The notes: generated by a model from the letters alone, not told the origin. A stretch of 64,000 bases of DNA from Cyanoderma ruficeps (GCA_008694505.1 VZDJ01007753.1:14667003-14731002), one strand, 5' to 3'. Counted from the first letter of the stretch, positions 39,901 through 53,017 are shown. Made by a program: numbers and translations.

Positions 39901-42179
39901 ACATATATTCATAGATTATTTGCCCAGCTTAAGCATTTATAATAAATGTCAATAGATCTGGCAGTAAGATTCAACTTGCCAGTAAGGAAACCCTTAGCCT
40001 TGCAGCAAACACATGTACCACAACAGGAAAGCAACACAAGCCTGCTGACAGAAGGAATCCCGCTGAGGGGGGTGATGAGAGGGAAAAGCTCCACCAAATG
40101 TACATCCACCTTTTCTGGGGCTACTTCACCAAGGCAAGGTTAGCAATCTGCGGTGCTTTCAGCATATCTGATCTTCCCTGCCAGCACAAGGTCCCTTTGT
40201 TCAGCAGGGTGGTTTCCAGCAGCCCAGAGCTGGAAGGCAGTTACCGGCTGCAGGGTGAAAGGGGCACATTTCCCATATGGGCATGGAGCCTGTAAGCATC
40301 TAGGAATGCTCACCTGCACCTTTGGGCAAGGTGACACTCCCACACCTTTCCTCCTCCGCCAGACATGGCACTTGCCAGTGTTCCATCAAAGGGCTGATTT
40401 ACCACATCAGTCTGCTGGCCAGGAGCAAGAAACCCTTTAATGGCTAAGTCAAGCAATATACAGCATGTTTGTGCTGCATGCAGTGCTTCCACTCATGCAA
40501 ACAGGAGAAGTCACCCTCACCATCTTTTACAAAAAAATAGTCTTCAGGACAGAAAAGCATCCTAGGTTTCAATTTCAAAAGCTGTTCCCCACAAAGCTCC
40601 CTCTCCAGGCAGAGCATGGGCAGCAATGTGCAGCCCAGGGCAGCTCTGGGCTGCCTGTGTACCACAGCATCCATTGCTGACCTTGCCCTCACCTTCAGCC
40701 TGTCCAGGGCAGGCAGCAGCCTGAAAGAGAGAACTTGTGTGTGAAAATGGTCCCCATGCTCACTGCTGACAGCAGAGCAGCAAGCTGCAGGGAGCTCCTT
40801 TAGTAACTGCAGAGGTTCAGCCATGTCCACCCCTAGCTGCTAGAAGCCTTCCCATGAAGAAGCAAGTGATTTAAGGAGTCATCATTAATAACAAACAATA
40901 GAAGCTTTTTTTTTTTTTTAATTTGATGGGTTTTCTAGACCTCTGGCACATCCTGCCCTTGGGCACGGCTCCAGAAGCACCAAACTGCCATGCTCCCACT
41001 GTCCCTGTGGACAGTGGGCTGGAGGCTGCTCCTAAGTAAACTTAAACACCCAGCAGACACGTCCCTCTTTGGCCATCTCAGTTTTTGTTACAGGAGAAAA
41101 AATATGCCAGAGATCTCAAACCTCTGTAGTGGCCAGAGTCCCTCCTGCAGTACCACTCTTGGCATAAATCAGCCTTGTGCCGATTGCAGCTCTTCCCTGG
41201 CTTGGCTCAGCCACAGGAAGGCTGATTTTTAATCTTACTGACACCCTGTTTACACCAGAGAACCTGCTTTGATTGCAGCTGGCTTCCAGCTTCCCTTTGC
41301 CAGACTTGCCTCGCACATTGCTCGACCCTTGCAGAGACTGTGGGAGGCATTACCCCCTCTACAAGCCACAGCCACCAGCTGCCCAAAGGAACAGGCCACC
41401 ACAGAGCCATGAAATACCCATCCAGCAAGGGGATAAACTGCACAGCTCTGCTGCCTCCATTTGCTCAGCATTCCTGATCAAGGGCTTCTTCCTGCAAAGT
41501 CACCAGGCCCATCTTGAGCCGAAGTGCACTCACTCAGCTGCACCATATCCTGACAGGATGTCAGCAGTAAACAGTAGGTAAATACTCATGCTTTATCATT
41601 GGTTGGTATTTGTTGTTTTTAGACAACTGGACTAAAATTCCCACTGGAAAAAAAAATGTGTACAACAAAAGTAGCTTCTATTTTCTGCGACAGGAGAACC
41701 ATGTGAAGAGAGCCATTTCCGTCATCATTATTCCCCACACAAAAAAGTTTGATGATGATTGTATTGGATTTTTAGATCTTTTGCATCTATCTACTTAATT
41801 GTTGGGAAATTATTTTATTTACTAACAAACTCATGAATCAATAAAGAGCTATCCAGTCCCCACAATTGTTTGCCCTTTGCAATGTGGACCTTCTTGGATC
41901 AGTGAAAGCCCTGCAACCATCCCTCAGGTGCAGAGCAGGCGCTCCTCAAGCATGACTATTCTCACACCATTCAAAATTGGTTTTGGGAAACAATTGTGGG
42001 TGGAAGTGAGCTTTCTGCAAAAAGCACACACCTTCAAAAATTAAGGAGTGAGTACAGCAAGCAAAGCCTTATTCTGGCATGACTAAAACATAAACAGCTA
42101 TTTGCTGGAAATCACTGGCAGCATTTTCTCAGCAAAGGTTATTGTGAGAAGATATAATTGATATTAATGTCTAGGGTTA
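33973..42179. other. Intergenic sequence
   Basis: No gene was recognised. There are T-runs near 37908-37918 and 40907-40919, an A/C-rich tract at 38730-38763, and a GC-richer patch at 37.4-37.85 kb with open frames on both strands but no similarity. A segment at 39.48-39.72 kb has complex unique sequence, including GTTACCATGG and GTAGCAACGTTGG that loosely resemble RFX half-sites. Confidence 0.62.
38730..38763 (+). repeat. A/AC-rich simple repeat
   Basis: Ten A residues, then irregular CAACC and AAAAC units. Confidence 0.8.
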
Positions 42180-43000
42180 TCTCATTTGATTGTATCAGCA
42201 AAATATGGGATCACTTGGTAATTACTTTTAACATGATTTTCGCAGGAGAGCAGTCGACGCTGGAGAACAGAGTTGTCTTTTTAAACGCAGCAAAATACTG
42301 CCTAATTATGAATTAAACCCCAGGCTGAGCCAAGTTAGCAGCCTCTGGATTGATTTTGAGCTAGCAGCACTTTCCCATTAAACTTTGGATGATTCTCATA
42401 GTCATTTTTCCATGGAAGTAACACTTTTCTGAAAAAAAAATAATGTTGTTAGCCTGCAGAACATTGAAATGATACAATAGCTGCTTGCTTGGAGCTCACT
42501 CGCCACCTGCTTTTCCTTGTTTTGTTTTCTAGCCTCTAATTACTGAGCAGAGTCAATTCCTAATGAGGCAGTTTGATTTCCTGTTTTTCATACTTCTTGA
42601 GCTGCTTAAAGAGCCTGTCCAACATAAAAGGAACCCTTTTCTAAACAGATTTTAAATTAATTATAATAACCTTGGTGGTTGTTGTTGTTGTTGCTCTGCG
42701 TGTGTGCATGCGTGTGTGTGTGAGTGAGCGCATCTGAGTTTTCCATGGCTGTGTTTCTCATTTAACATTTCCACACGAAACAACCTTTTTTTTTCCCTCC
42801 TGTTTCCCTCTCCCCCCCTCCCCCCCAACAATGCAAACTGGAAACTCTTGTCCAGGAAATTGTAGCCACAGAAACACTGTGTCTGGGGCTGAGGAGGAAA
42901 AGGTGGTGATGTCATGAATAATTGGGCTGTGAGAAAAAATGGAGCATGAATAAGGAGGGAAATATTCTGACGTCTGTCTTTAAAGCTGGAAGATAAACAC
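42180..43000. promoter_or_regulatory. Candidate regulatory block
   Basis: Complex unique sequence with GGTAATTAC (about 42219), CCTAATTATGAATTA (about 42300), a composite-like ATTTCCTGTTTT (ETS ACAGGAAAT on the minus strand plus a forkhead-like A tract, 42576-42587), CTAATTACTGAG (about 42535) and TGACGTC (CRE-like, about 42968). A GTT/GT simple repeat lies in the middle. It is 19-20 kb upstream of DLL4. Enhancer function is inferred from motif content only. Confidence 0.25.
42674..42724 (+). repeat. (GTT)n and (GT)n simple repeats
   Basis: Six GTT units at 42676-42693 are followed by imperfect GT repeats to about 42724. Confidence 0.9.
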
Positions 43001-45404
43001 TTGTTGTGAATGGTACATGCTGCCTTCCAAAAGGGCTGGTAGGAAGAAGAGCAGTGCTAAATGACTGCTCAGAAATATATGAATGATGCTAATGAGGTCT
43101 CTCAGCCCTCTCCTAGCCCTACCAAACACGTGTGACGCCTCTCAGTTTGTGTCTCAGTGCTTCCCCAGTGGACAGCAGCAGCACTTGAGCGCTGCTGCGT
43201 TCCTGGGATTTACAGCAGTCCTAGTCCTTCTAGGAGTAGGGACTCTGTCCCTGCCTGCTCCCTGGGACCCTGTGGCACGGTGAGAGGCTGCACAGGCTGT
43301 GGGTGTGGGGTGGCCGTGAGTTCTGACCTTGCCCAAGAGGTTCCGCTGGACACTGCTCCCTTCTGGCTGGCCATACAAATCTTGCAGCTGTCTTGGTGCA
43401 CGAATGGTACAAAACACTGCCAGGCAGAGCGTCCTGGCACGGAAAAACCCATCATCATTCACCTGACATCTTCCCAGCACTTCAACACCCCTTGCGCCAG
43501 TCCCAGGGTGGTGTTTGTGAGGCCACTCACTAAAGGGACCTAAGGACTTTGCTACAGCGCCCGTTCCCCCATCACCTTGCTCCTTCCGTTCTCTAGCCAA
43601 GAGCCTTCCCAGAGAAATTCCCCATTGGAAAGCTTTATCTGGAGCAGAGTCTGCCACCATACCTTGTAACAGCCATAGGCTCTGCAGCCTGGAGAAGGTG
43701 GCTGGGGATTGTTGTGTGTTTGAGTAGCAGCCACAACAACAGCCACAGAACTGTTGTGCTGGGCCGCTTGACAAGTGCCCAGGAGAAAGGCACTCCCTGT
43801 CCCAGAATGTTTGGAGAAGAAAGCAATGGATTTGCACCAGTCAGCCCCTGGACTTAATACATTTGTGAGTGAATGAAGCTTCTCTGTGAAAACTCTGTGA
43901 AGCTCATTGAAAAATACACAACCTGCTGCTAGAAATGTAATGAAAGGCAATCCATGCTATAGCGCTAAAAATTTGAGGGAGCCTTTGCTGGGGAGGGCTG
44001 CATTCCAGCCCCACCCAAATCATAAAGCTGAGAAAACTTCAATGGGCTCTAGCTTCTGGATTATTATTATTATTATTATTATGACAGGGTTTTCCTCTCA
44101 GGATTCAGACTCTCTGTAAATGGTGGGAAAAAGGGTTTTATACAACCTCCAGTCTCCACATGACAAAGTGACTGCCTATTCCTACAGTCATCTGAACAGA
44201 ATAGACGGAATAAGCTATTGTCTGTGCTCAGAAGTCAGCAACTGCACCGGCACTTGATTGGTCCAGGATGTAGAGGAACAAAAAGGTCATTGAATAAAAG
44301 AAGAACAATACTTTTCATGAAACAAATGAGCTTTTGCTAATTTATAACATGTTTGGATTGGGTATCATATACATCAAAATGATGTAATTAGTAAATGTCA
44401 TTTTCTGGAGAGAGAGAGTTCAACAAGCCCTTAATGATGGGAATTTCCTGCCCTGGACCGGAGTCTCTGGACTACCAGGGCATCATAAAGATGCTGTATT
44501 TCACTAATAATTAGAATGGGCACAAAGTGGGACCTAGATGTATGACAAGGGGAAAAAGGAAAAAGTTCACCTACTCTGAAGGTTAGTTGCGCTGCAGGAT
44601 TAATGATAGAAACACAATGGGCTGAAGGGTGATTAAAAACTGTCTTGCACATTTCACACTCAGTGTTTGAAACCTGGAATTTGAATTGTTCCTACCTCCA
44701 AATAGCCACATCCCTCAAACGCGTCACTAATCAGGTGATGGTGTTTCTGCAGCGGGCACAACCATGGGCTCAACTCCCAAAGCACCTCAGTCAGAACAAG
44801 ACAGAAGCTCTGCAGTTTGTACAGCACTCTGCTGAGCACATTAAATTGCAAGGGTGATTTTCAATGGGACCTCTGCATGTTCAACACCAGCTTGAGAAGT
44901 TTTGCTCCCCTGCATACTCCCATATACATGTAATCCAACTCGTAGTGCAGGGCAGGATCACACCTGGGGTTACTAAAGAGATGCTCTTTACTCGGAAGTC
45001 AAGAGTACTGGAGACCTTGTGTAGAAAGCATTTCTCAAGCAGTGTCATTCCAGGTTGCTTCAGGAGAAAAACTCATGACATTAGCAAAGCCAAATTCACT
45101 GCAAGACATGAGGAACATGCACAGTCTACTTGTTAAGGGGAAAACAGGAAGTATTTTAGCCTTTTTGTGAAAGTCAGGCTTGACAGTAAGCTGAGGGTAG
45201 ACTTGTCCAAGCCCATCTTAAAGAGCAGCTGGCTGCAGCAGTGAAAGCCAGAAGGTCTAAACTCACCCTTTAGACATGTCTCCCATCTTCAAATAAGCAT
45301 ATCAGCTACATTAGAATTGCCTTGCACCTTTTCCTCCAGATCCTGAAGCCCATCCTAAGCTGAATGTTGATACAAAGACAGAAAAACACTGTTTCTGTTT
45401 GCAG
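43001..45404. other. Intergenic sequence
   Basis: A GC-richer patch at 43.1-43.85 kb has a 227-codon open frame on the minus strand and others on the + strand; none has a recognisable domain, and the patch is not CpG-dense. A TTA microsatellite lies at 44061-44082. The rest is unique AT-leaning sequence. Confidence 0.62.
44061..44082 (+). repeat. (TTA)n microsatellite
   Basis: Seven perfect TTA units. Confidence 0.95.
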
Positions 45405-45504
45405 TATAGAATCATGGAATAGTTTGAGTTGCAAGGGACCTTTAAAGGTCACGTAATCCAATGCCCCTGCAATGAGTGAGGACATCTTCAACCAGATCAG
45501 GTTA
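45405..45504 (-). mobile_element. CR1 LINE 3'-end fragment
   Basis: TATAGAATCATGGAATAG, GGGACCTTTAAAGGTCA and ACCAGATCAGGTT in order match the reverse complement of the CR1 3' end. It is a short, diverged, 5'-truncated minus-strand copy with no coding sequence. It belongs to a different CR1 subtype from the copy at 9.5 kb, judged by the GGGACCTTTAAAGG segment. Confidence 0.88.
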
Positions 45505-48500
45505 TAAGGGATAAAGAGACAGCAAATAGTGAGGGGACTATCAGACTCAGAGAGTCTATCAAAAAGGCTATGCCCTGACCTAGTTTGCTTAGACCTGGGA
45601 GATGACAGAAATCCACTGATTGGTTTTCATTTCATATATTGCTGACTCTTTGCCTCCAGAAATTTTGCACCAGTTTTTGCACCCAAAGCTCCTGCTGTAG
45701 CATGCCCCAGGATGTTTCAAGAACAGTGTGGCACAGTCTGTTCTTCAGGACTCACAGAAGCTCAGCTGCCCTCAAAAAGACACCAAAAGGGCGGGGCACT
45801 AAATTTAGTTACCACCTAGAAATTTTTTTCTTTCTGGTGGAAAAACCTAATAGGCAGGTTTATGAACAGAAATCTCCTCTTGAAATGGCCTCAGCCTTCT
45901 CTGAGATACGCAATAAATATGTTATATTAGTTCATGTTTCCTTCTTTGCAGGAATTGCTCAGGCACAAATGAAGCAATTACATGATTTGGGAAAACTTCC
46001 TTAATCATTTGTACTGCAACTTCATTCTTCACAGCAAATTAAGTATATGTGGGAACTAAACCAAAGACTCAAAGGTCCAGTAAACACTAATCACAGAACC
46101 TCTTCTGCCTGTAATGGGCATGTTTGAGCAGGAAATATTTAACTGTTAAGGGATTTTTGCCTCTCTATTAGCAAAGGAAGGACACCTCTAAATGTGACAT
46201 TCTTGTCCCCAGGAAATACCCTTACATTCCCTGCAAGTTCAGAAAGGAAAACACTCCACGGCAAATAATTTACTTCACACCCGCTTCTTTCCTTTACTTT
46301 AATTTGGTTTTTTTAAAAAAATGCCTTCTGCTGCCAATTTTTCTATCTTTTATGAAAATTAACTCAGCAAGTCCCACGTTTGTGAGCATCTCCAACAGAA
46401 ATCTGCTAAATTAATAATCCTGAGTCAACAAAACCATGTTCTGGAAGGCCCTGGCAGAGCTAGCTGCAATTCTGTGATTGTGGGGGAAAAAAACAACGAA
46501 AAAGAAAGAAAAAAAGAAAAAAAAAAGAAGAAATAAATAAAATAAAAATTTAAAAAAGCTAACTTGAATTTTCTCCTTGGAGGGAGAGCTAAAAAGCAGA
46601 AAGGGTTACCACACATCTGCTGATCCACTGCACAGTCACCACTTCTATGCTCCCAGCAAAATGACACCAGCACAACCCTCTGTATAGCTGAGAGAGGTTT
46701 CTGCTGGCAGGTGGGGTAGCAGTTCATCAGAACAGGAACAAGGATGCAGCCCTTCTTGCACAGTCCAGCAAATACTAGGGTATGACACACCACAAAAGCA
46801 GGTACAGGTGTTGACTCACAGACAATCCACCTTTTTTCAGCAAACTTCTTATTTCCCATAAATGAGTACATACAGCCCACTTTCAGTTCCTCTAAGTTGC
46901 ACTGCAGTTAAACTCTGTTTCGTGTTCACCAGGTGATAAGATCAGGACCATAATCTCAAGGCGATAGCAGCTCTCTACAGCTTCAGCTATTACTAAAATA
47001 GCTGTATCAAGACAAAACTGAGATTCAAAGAAACCACGTTAATGGGCTGAGTGACAGGGCTTGTAGGTGAAAGTGAACTTGCTGTAAACACTAATAGCCC
47101 ATGATTCTGTGAGTGGGTGGCAATGCACCAAAGAAATGGGCAGCTCTTCTAGTGCTTATTCTAGTGGTTTCCTATAGTTTTGATTGCTGGATGGACAGAA
47201 AAAATAACGATATAATTTCAGTTTAAGCATTCATTTTTCTCTCTACATGGAAAATACACCACTGAGCTAACCAGTCTCTTCTCATTGTATCGGTCCAAGC
47301 TCCTATCTATTGCCAGTAACTACATTGTTCAAACTTTGTCTTCAGATTTCACAGTGTTTTCTCACAGATCCCTCACTCCACTGCTGGCAGATGTGGATGG
47401 AGCTGTCACTACATCTCCTCAAATACTTGGTAGTTCTTTCCTGTCCCTTTCATGTGGATGGAAAGACCAAAGACCTGTGCAGAGCTCCAAAGATGACAAT
47501 ATTGCAGATCTGAAGTACATGCAGTTGAGTTTTATCCCCAAGTCCTGTCCTAAAATCTTTTGAGATTCTACATGCGTGCTCCCAAAGGAAGGTGTGAAAA
47601 TGACAGCAAGCAGGACACAGTTTGGTCTATTGAGGGCTTGACAGATTCAGTGGGCAGAAGTGATCAAATGCCAACTGGGATTCAGGCCCTGTCTGTGCAC
47701 AGAGCAAGGAAAGGACGTTTATTACCATGCAGTATCCAATAATGTCCTGGAAAAGCAATGAGTTTTCAGCCTGGATGTGTACACCGTGTCAATGTGGTTA
47801 GGTTCTCTGCATCCTTTTGGAATGAGGGTCCATCAACACACACAGATAGCCAGGGTTAGGTGTTACCAGCAAGCTCACTACCAAATTCCACAGAAATCAT
47901 CACATGTCTATAAACCTCTGGCAATTTATTTAAGTAACTCCCTGGTTTAGGGAGAGAGAAAACATACATTAACAATAGGTCTAGAAGGAAATCTCACTTG
48001 AGCACTAGCATGCATACTCTCACACGTCCACACACCCAGTTTTCAGGGAAATGGCCAGGGCAAAACAGTCATTGCTCCCAGAGTTTTCATACTTTGGTTT
48101 ACTCTGATTTGTGGGCTGCTTTACTGATAAAGAGCTGGCACAAATTATCAGCTGTTATCTCCACAGAAATAGCTTCCTTTTCTAGACTAGCTTTCAGCAC
48201 TTACTTGCAGCCACTGGGGACCTGGGTCTCTCAAAAAAACCCTCTCTCATCAATGCAAAACATTGATCCTAATTTGCATGTTTGAATTAGGCCTACAGCC
48301 TGCTTGGTGCTGCTCTGCTCTCTATTGCCCAAATGCTCTCCCTCTGCAGATATCCCAGCAGGCAGTGGCAGTCCAGCACCTCAAACAGAGTAAGATCTCT
48401 CCTAGACAGAGGAGAGGAAACTAATAGTATCTAAATCCTGATGGACAACCCTGCCCTGAGCCCAGCTAAGGGAAGCCTTCCCATTCCTGTGGTACTGTAT

Positions 48501-49052
48501 TAGGAGAGGATAGAGACATCTCTGGAGAGTCAGGTACTTTCAGACCATCCCTACACAACTTACTAAGTATAGCCACAAACTTTGCACTTCACATTTCAAG
48601 GACTTGAAATTACAAAGGACTCATAGACAGAAATCATTCCTATGACTTATTAACCTTTAGGTCAAAGCAATGTAAATCAACTTCCATCTGTTAGCAGCTG
48701 GGAGCTCCACATTTCAGCCAACCCTGGGACTTTTTAGACTACAATGACCAAAGTTAACCACTGCTAAAAAACAGCAGCTCAGCAGTCTTGGCAAAATCCC
48801 CAGCAGGATCTGCTGGCTCAGGGACTTGTGGCTTCTCTTCAAGTCACCACCCAACATGTCAGTGACCAAATGATGCTGCCACCCCTACACAGTACCTGTC
48901 TTACATACAGTGAATTGGATGGTTTCTGCCTTACTGCCCATGGATACCAATCCACAAGCAAAGCATGCAAGCAACTTTTCTGATGGGTGTAGTACAAACT
49001 TTCTAATGCTACTGGCTACCCCTCCACGTTGCCATGAAAGAACACTAGGTGA
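45505..49052. other. Intergenic sequence
   Basis: No gene was recognised. An A-rich simple repeat occurs at 46483-46558. The remainder is unique sequence without a clear motif cluster. Confidence 0.65.
46483..46558 (+). repeat. A-rich / GAAA simple repeat
   Basis: Purine-rich run of A with interspersed G, then AAATA units, about 75 bp. It gives a false K/F-rich reading frame on the minus strand. Confidence 0.9.
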
Positions 49053-49630
49053 TGTGATGGTTTTGGCCGGGATGGAATTTGTTTTCATCACACGAACTAG
49101 GGGGGGACTGTGTTTTGGTTTTGTGCTGCAAACAACATTGATATCACAGGAATGGTTTTGGTACTGCACAGAAGTGCTTACACAGTGCCAAGACCCTCCC
49201 TGCCTCTTGCCCCACCCCACCAGCAAGTGGCCTAGGGGTGCACAAGCTTTTTGGAGGATACGTGGCTGGGACAACTGACCCCAACTCACCAAAGGGATAT
49301 TCCATACCTTATGGCATCATGTTCAGTATACAGAGTAGAGGGGAAAGAGGGGAAAAAGAAAGGAAGATATTTGAAATAATGGCATTTGTCTTCCCAAGTC
49401 ACTGTTAAATGTGATTGAGCCCTGCTTTCCTGTAAATGGCTGAATACCTCCCTACCCATGGGATGCAGTGAATTAATTCCTTGTTTTGCTTTGCTCACGC
49501 CTGCAGTTTCCGCTTTGCCTGGTAAAATGTCTTTATATCATCCCATCAATTTTTTCACATTTGCCCCTGTGATTCTCTCCCCCATCCCACCACGAGGGAG
49601 TGAGCAAGAGGCTGGAGTTAAACTATAACA
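49053..49630 (+). mobile_element. Solo LTR of an avian endogenous retrovirus
   Basis: A 578-bp segment that starts TGTGATGG and ends ATAACA, so it has TG...CA termini. The flanks GGTGA (49048-49052) and GATGA (49631-49635) match at 4 of 5 bases, as expected for an aged 5-bp target duplication. The interior (GGGCTGTGTTTTGG-like start, AACTGACCCCAACTCACCAAAGG-like middle, a GCTTTGCTTTGCTCACG-like 3' part) resembles an LTR I recognise as dispersed in many bird genomes, probably ERVL-like; I cannot name the subfamily. No gag, pol or env sequence adjoins it, so the internal part was probably lost by LTR recombination. Confidence 0.8.
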
Positions 49631-50097
49631 GATGAGTGGCACAGAATATCTTGCACTTCATCTGCTTGTGCTGTAGTGGATCCATTAGCAAGGGAGAGTA
49701 TCAACCTATAAAGTTGCCTGCCAAAATCTCCCAGCTGCACGGAATTCAAGAAAAATTAGTTTGGGGCATCACGAACTTAGTCTGAACCATGACCCACTGA
49801 CACAGAATTTGGTGGCTGCTTTCATTGGTTTAACAGTGTCTGATAGGATTATGGGCAGCACATTTCCAGGCTAGCTAAGCTCTACACAAAGCACTTCAAT
49901 AAATATGGCAATACTGAGTCCGTTGTTAAAGGTGCTTTGGTGTCCACAGCAATACTAGGCTTTGACTCCCCAGCAGATTTCTAAGAACAAAACTTGCCAG
50001 TCTCTGTTATTTTAGGAGAGAACTGAAAACACTTTGGTGTTGATACACCACAAAATTCAACCATAGTGTAAACATTGCTATGTTTTGCTAAGAAAGG

Positions 50098-50137
50098 TTT
50101 TTTAAGTATTGTACTTGTTTTTTAAGTATTGTACTTG
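50098..50137 (+). repeat. Perfect 20-bp tandem duplication
   Basis: TTTTTTAAGTATTGTACTTG occurs twice head to tail with no mismatch, so the duplication is probably recent. Confidence 0.95.
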
Positions 50138-51146
50138 TACACCAGCTTTTATTGGCACTTCCTCATCCAGGCTGTAGCCACTCTGAGTGTGGGGATTTTT
50201 GTGAACTTTCTAATCACCCTTGCTGGCTGCCTCTGAATGACTGTTCAGATAAAAGTAATGTGAATGAAAGTAATGTGAACAAACATTTTAGAATTGAGCT
50301 TGATTTCATCAGTTTGCCAGTCTGGTAAATAAGAAGAAAAAGAGTCAGGGCTAAGAACCTGTTCAGAGAACTAATGTCAACCAATGCACAGCAAAGACAC
50401 TCAGTAGTTGATTGGTTTTTTCCCCAAATGGTTGCCTTCAGAAGAGCAGATACACTCATATCTGGGATATCATGGTTTTGTGGGCTAAAGAAGACTTCCT
50501 GGGCACCCCTTTAAATTCAGTCCTCTGCCCTCTGTCCCACCTCCTTCTCCACCCCACACGAAGAAATTACCTCCATACTTTTTTCTCCTGTTACTGTTTT
50601 CTTATGTCCTTTTTCATCTTTCCTTCATTTTTTATGCTGAGATCTTAGCAAGCAACATCACCTCCAGCACCTATCAAGTGCTTATTCTCCATCCAAAATA
50701 TCCCACAATCTCTGGCCTCAGCTGCAATCTCCAAGCAAAATTGTAGCAGCAACAGACCAAGTGTCTTTCCTGTCACACAGCTTTTCTCTCTCTATTTCAC
50801 CACTCCTATCCTGCTGTAGTGCTGGCTAGCAACAGAGCTCAGGTCAGTGCACATCACATGGAACACCTGCCTCTGGTTTTAGGAAGAGCTTCCTGGAAGG
50901 GCTGCCTTGCCTCAGGTAAGAATAGTGATGCCACCTTCAGTAAGAGCCCCATGAGAACCACAGAAGTACACTGGCAGGTGAATATATTTCCTATTTTTAA
51001 CCATTTTCTCACCTTTGAAACAGGTTCCTCACAGAGGATATTTTGTGGGATTATATGGCTCCTGTGCCACCTATCCTTAGTGTACAAATGGAGTGGGTTC
51101 CTCCCAGGCAGGAAGAGCAGGTAGGAGAGAGCAAGCAGAATTTGGA

Positions 51147-51280
51147 CTACCAGTTGTACTCCTGACAGACTTTTATCTTCAGCATCTTCTGTCGTTGCTT
51201 CCCTGTTAGACCTCCACTGGTGGCGGTCGCTGCTGGAGAGCCAACGTAAAGCAAGTTGTCCCCTGTCATATACACTTGGT
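51147..51280 (-). other. Possible orphan exon (unidentified)
   Basis: On the minus strand CTGTTTTTTCTCAG, an excellent splice acceptor, precedes an open frame that ends at TAG (51149-51147). The last 43 or so codons include VYMTGDNLLYVGSP and GLTGKQRQKMLKIK. The segment has more CpG than its surroundings. I do not recognise the protein. It could be a last exon, a pseudogene fragment, a degraded mobile element or chance. No partner exon was found nearby. Confidence 0.2.
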
Positions 51281-52986
51281 CTGAGAAAAAACAGATATCG
51301 TGGTGGTTAAAATTCAAGACAATAGGACATAGATTACCCTCCTGTTGCAACTTCTCATGCCCTTTCAGAGGGAAGAAGAAATGGGAAATTATGAGGAAAA
51401 AGGCTCATAAAGGCTTTGCAAAAATTCAAACAAAAAAGCTACAGCTAGGAATACTTTGAGGCCACAATTAGTCCTTGCAAATGAATGCTTACTGTTTTCA
51501 TCAAATTGAAGAGTTAGCAGAAATTAATCAGCTGTGAATTATTTCTAAGACAAAAAGCAGCACCCATCCACTGGGTGGTCTGAAGCAAGAATGAAATGAA
51601 ATACAACATGAAAACATGGCCAAAGCTCTTAAATGGGAAAACAAACAGGCACCAAAATAAGCATGTAAAGTGTCTTTACTGGTCAATTCATCATGAAGAG
51701 AATAAGATGTTTCCCAGCACAAGAGTTAAAGAATCCCAGTTTGGTGACACTGTCTAAGAATTTGAGCTGCCACGTGTATGATTTGAGACTGAAGGCTAAA
51801 GCCTCTGCTAGATACTTGATAATAAACACACTGGACATCTAAATTGTTATATATCTTGGCACTTGACCAGCAAAGCATCCATGTAAAACCGTATGTCAGT
51901 AAATCTGCCTTCTGCTTTTAAGCTGATTATTCAAGGGTTAACTATGAGATCCCCTAATGAAGTAATAAAACCCAGACATATTTTAAAAGCTATTGATTCA
52001 TCACACTATCTGTTTTGGAGCATTTTCTATGTATAAACAATAAAATGGAAATGCTCTGTGAGCTACAAAGGGTTCATTAATTGTGGAACATGTTATTTGA
52101 AACTTTCTTTGCTCTACCTTTACTGCAACGCTCCAGGTTTTATTAGGAATGGGGCTAAAACAGAATCCTGCATAAGATTCCCCTGCCCCCAAGGTTGAAA
52201 GAGTGCTCAAAATCTAATCCACAGTGCACAACCTGATTTTACCAATTAATCCATTCAGCACCATGATTGTGGTAGAGATCCCTGGCTCAGATATCCCAGC
52301 TTGCACCCTTTCTGGGTTGTAGTGATGCCTTTTACTCAGATGTCCTGCTGTGGCATAAGGCAGGTTTCAATGGAAATAGTGCCAAAATGCAAGCAGTCTA
52401 TGACACTGGATTTATTTACACCTTATATCTAGTTTTGCAAGTTTTGTCGTAAGGATTGTGCTCTTGACAGAAATAAGACACTCATGATATTAATCTCAGC
52501 TAGACATTCCAAGCACTGGCCAGTGGCTGATGCTCAGATTCCACCTGAGCTGTTGTGCATCAAGATAAACCACATCATCTCTGCTGTACTCAGGCACCAA
52601 GGAAGGGATCAACCTCACCTCGCTTTAGTTTCCTTAAAGTAAGGGATCTCACCTGATCAGGTCGTGTAGGGTGCTCTGGAGTCAATGGAAAGGGAAAGGT
52701 TTCTGCAGATGGTGATTCCTCTTATCTAGCTCAGAGTCCCCTCCCTGAATGAGCAATATGGTCCCACCTCTCAGTGGTGACTCAAGGGGAAAAGTAGATA
52801 ATAAATGTAGCCTGTGTGCCCATTAGAAGGCTGGTAAAGAGGCTCGGAGGAGCAGAGTTTCCACACAGCATTTGGGCGTGTATGTGTGAGAAGAACCACA
52901 CAGGATGGGCCCTTGCCTCAACCGAGGCCTTTTAAAGAGGAGAGGACAGTACCGTCAGCCTTACCCAAATGTTTAATTGCTCTTTA

Positions 52987-53017
52987 GGACAGCTTCAGGA
53001 CAGTTTCAGGACAGCTT
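52987..53017 (+). repeat. Short tandem repeat, TTCAGGACAG unit
   Basis: Three close copies of a 10-11-bp AGGACAG-containing unit, with a fourth partial copy (TTCAGGACG) about 20 bp further on. Confidence 0.85.

Noticed and set aside
43154..43837. 227-codon open frame on the minus strand
   Set aside because: No recognisable domain. The region is a mildly GC-rich patch with competing frames on the + strand and no splice or promoter support.
46425..46880. 151-codon minus-strand frame with an F-rich run
   Set aside because: The F/S-rich part is just the A-rich simple repeat at 46483-46558 read on the other strand.
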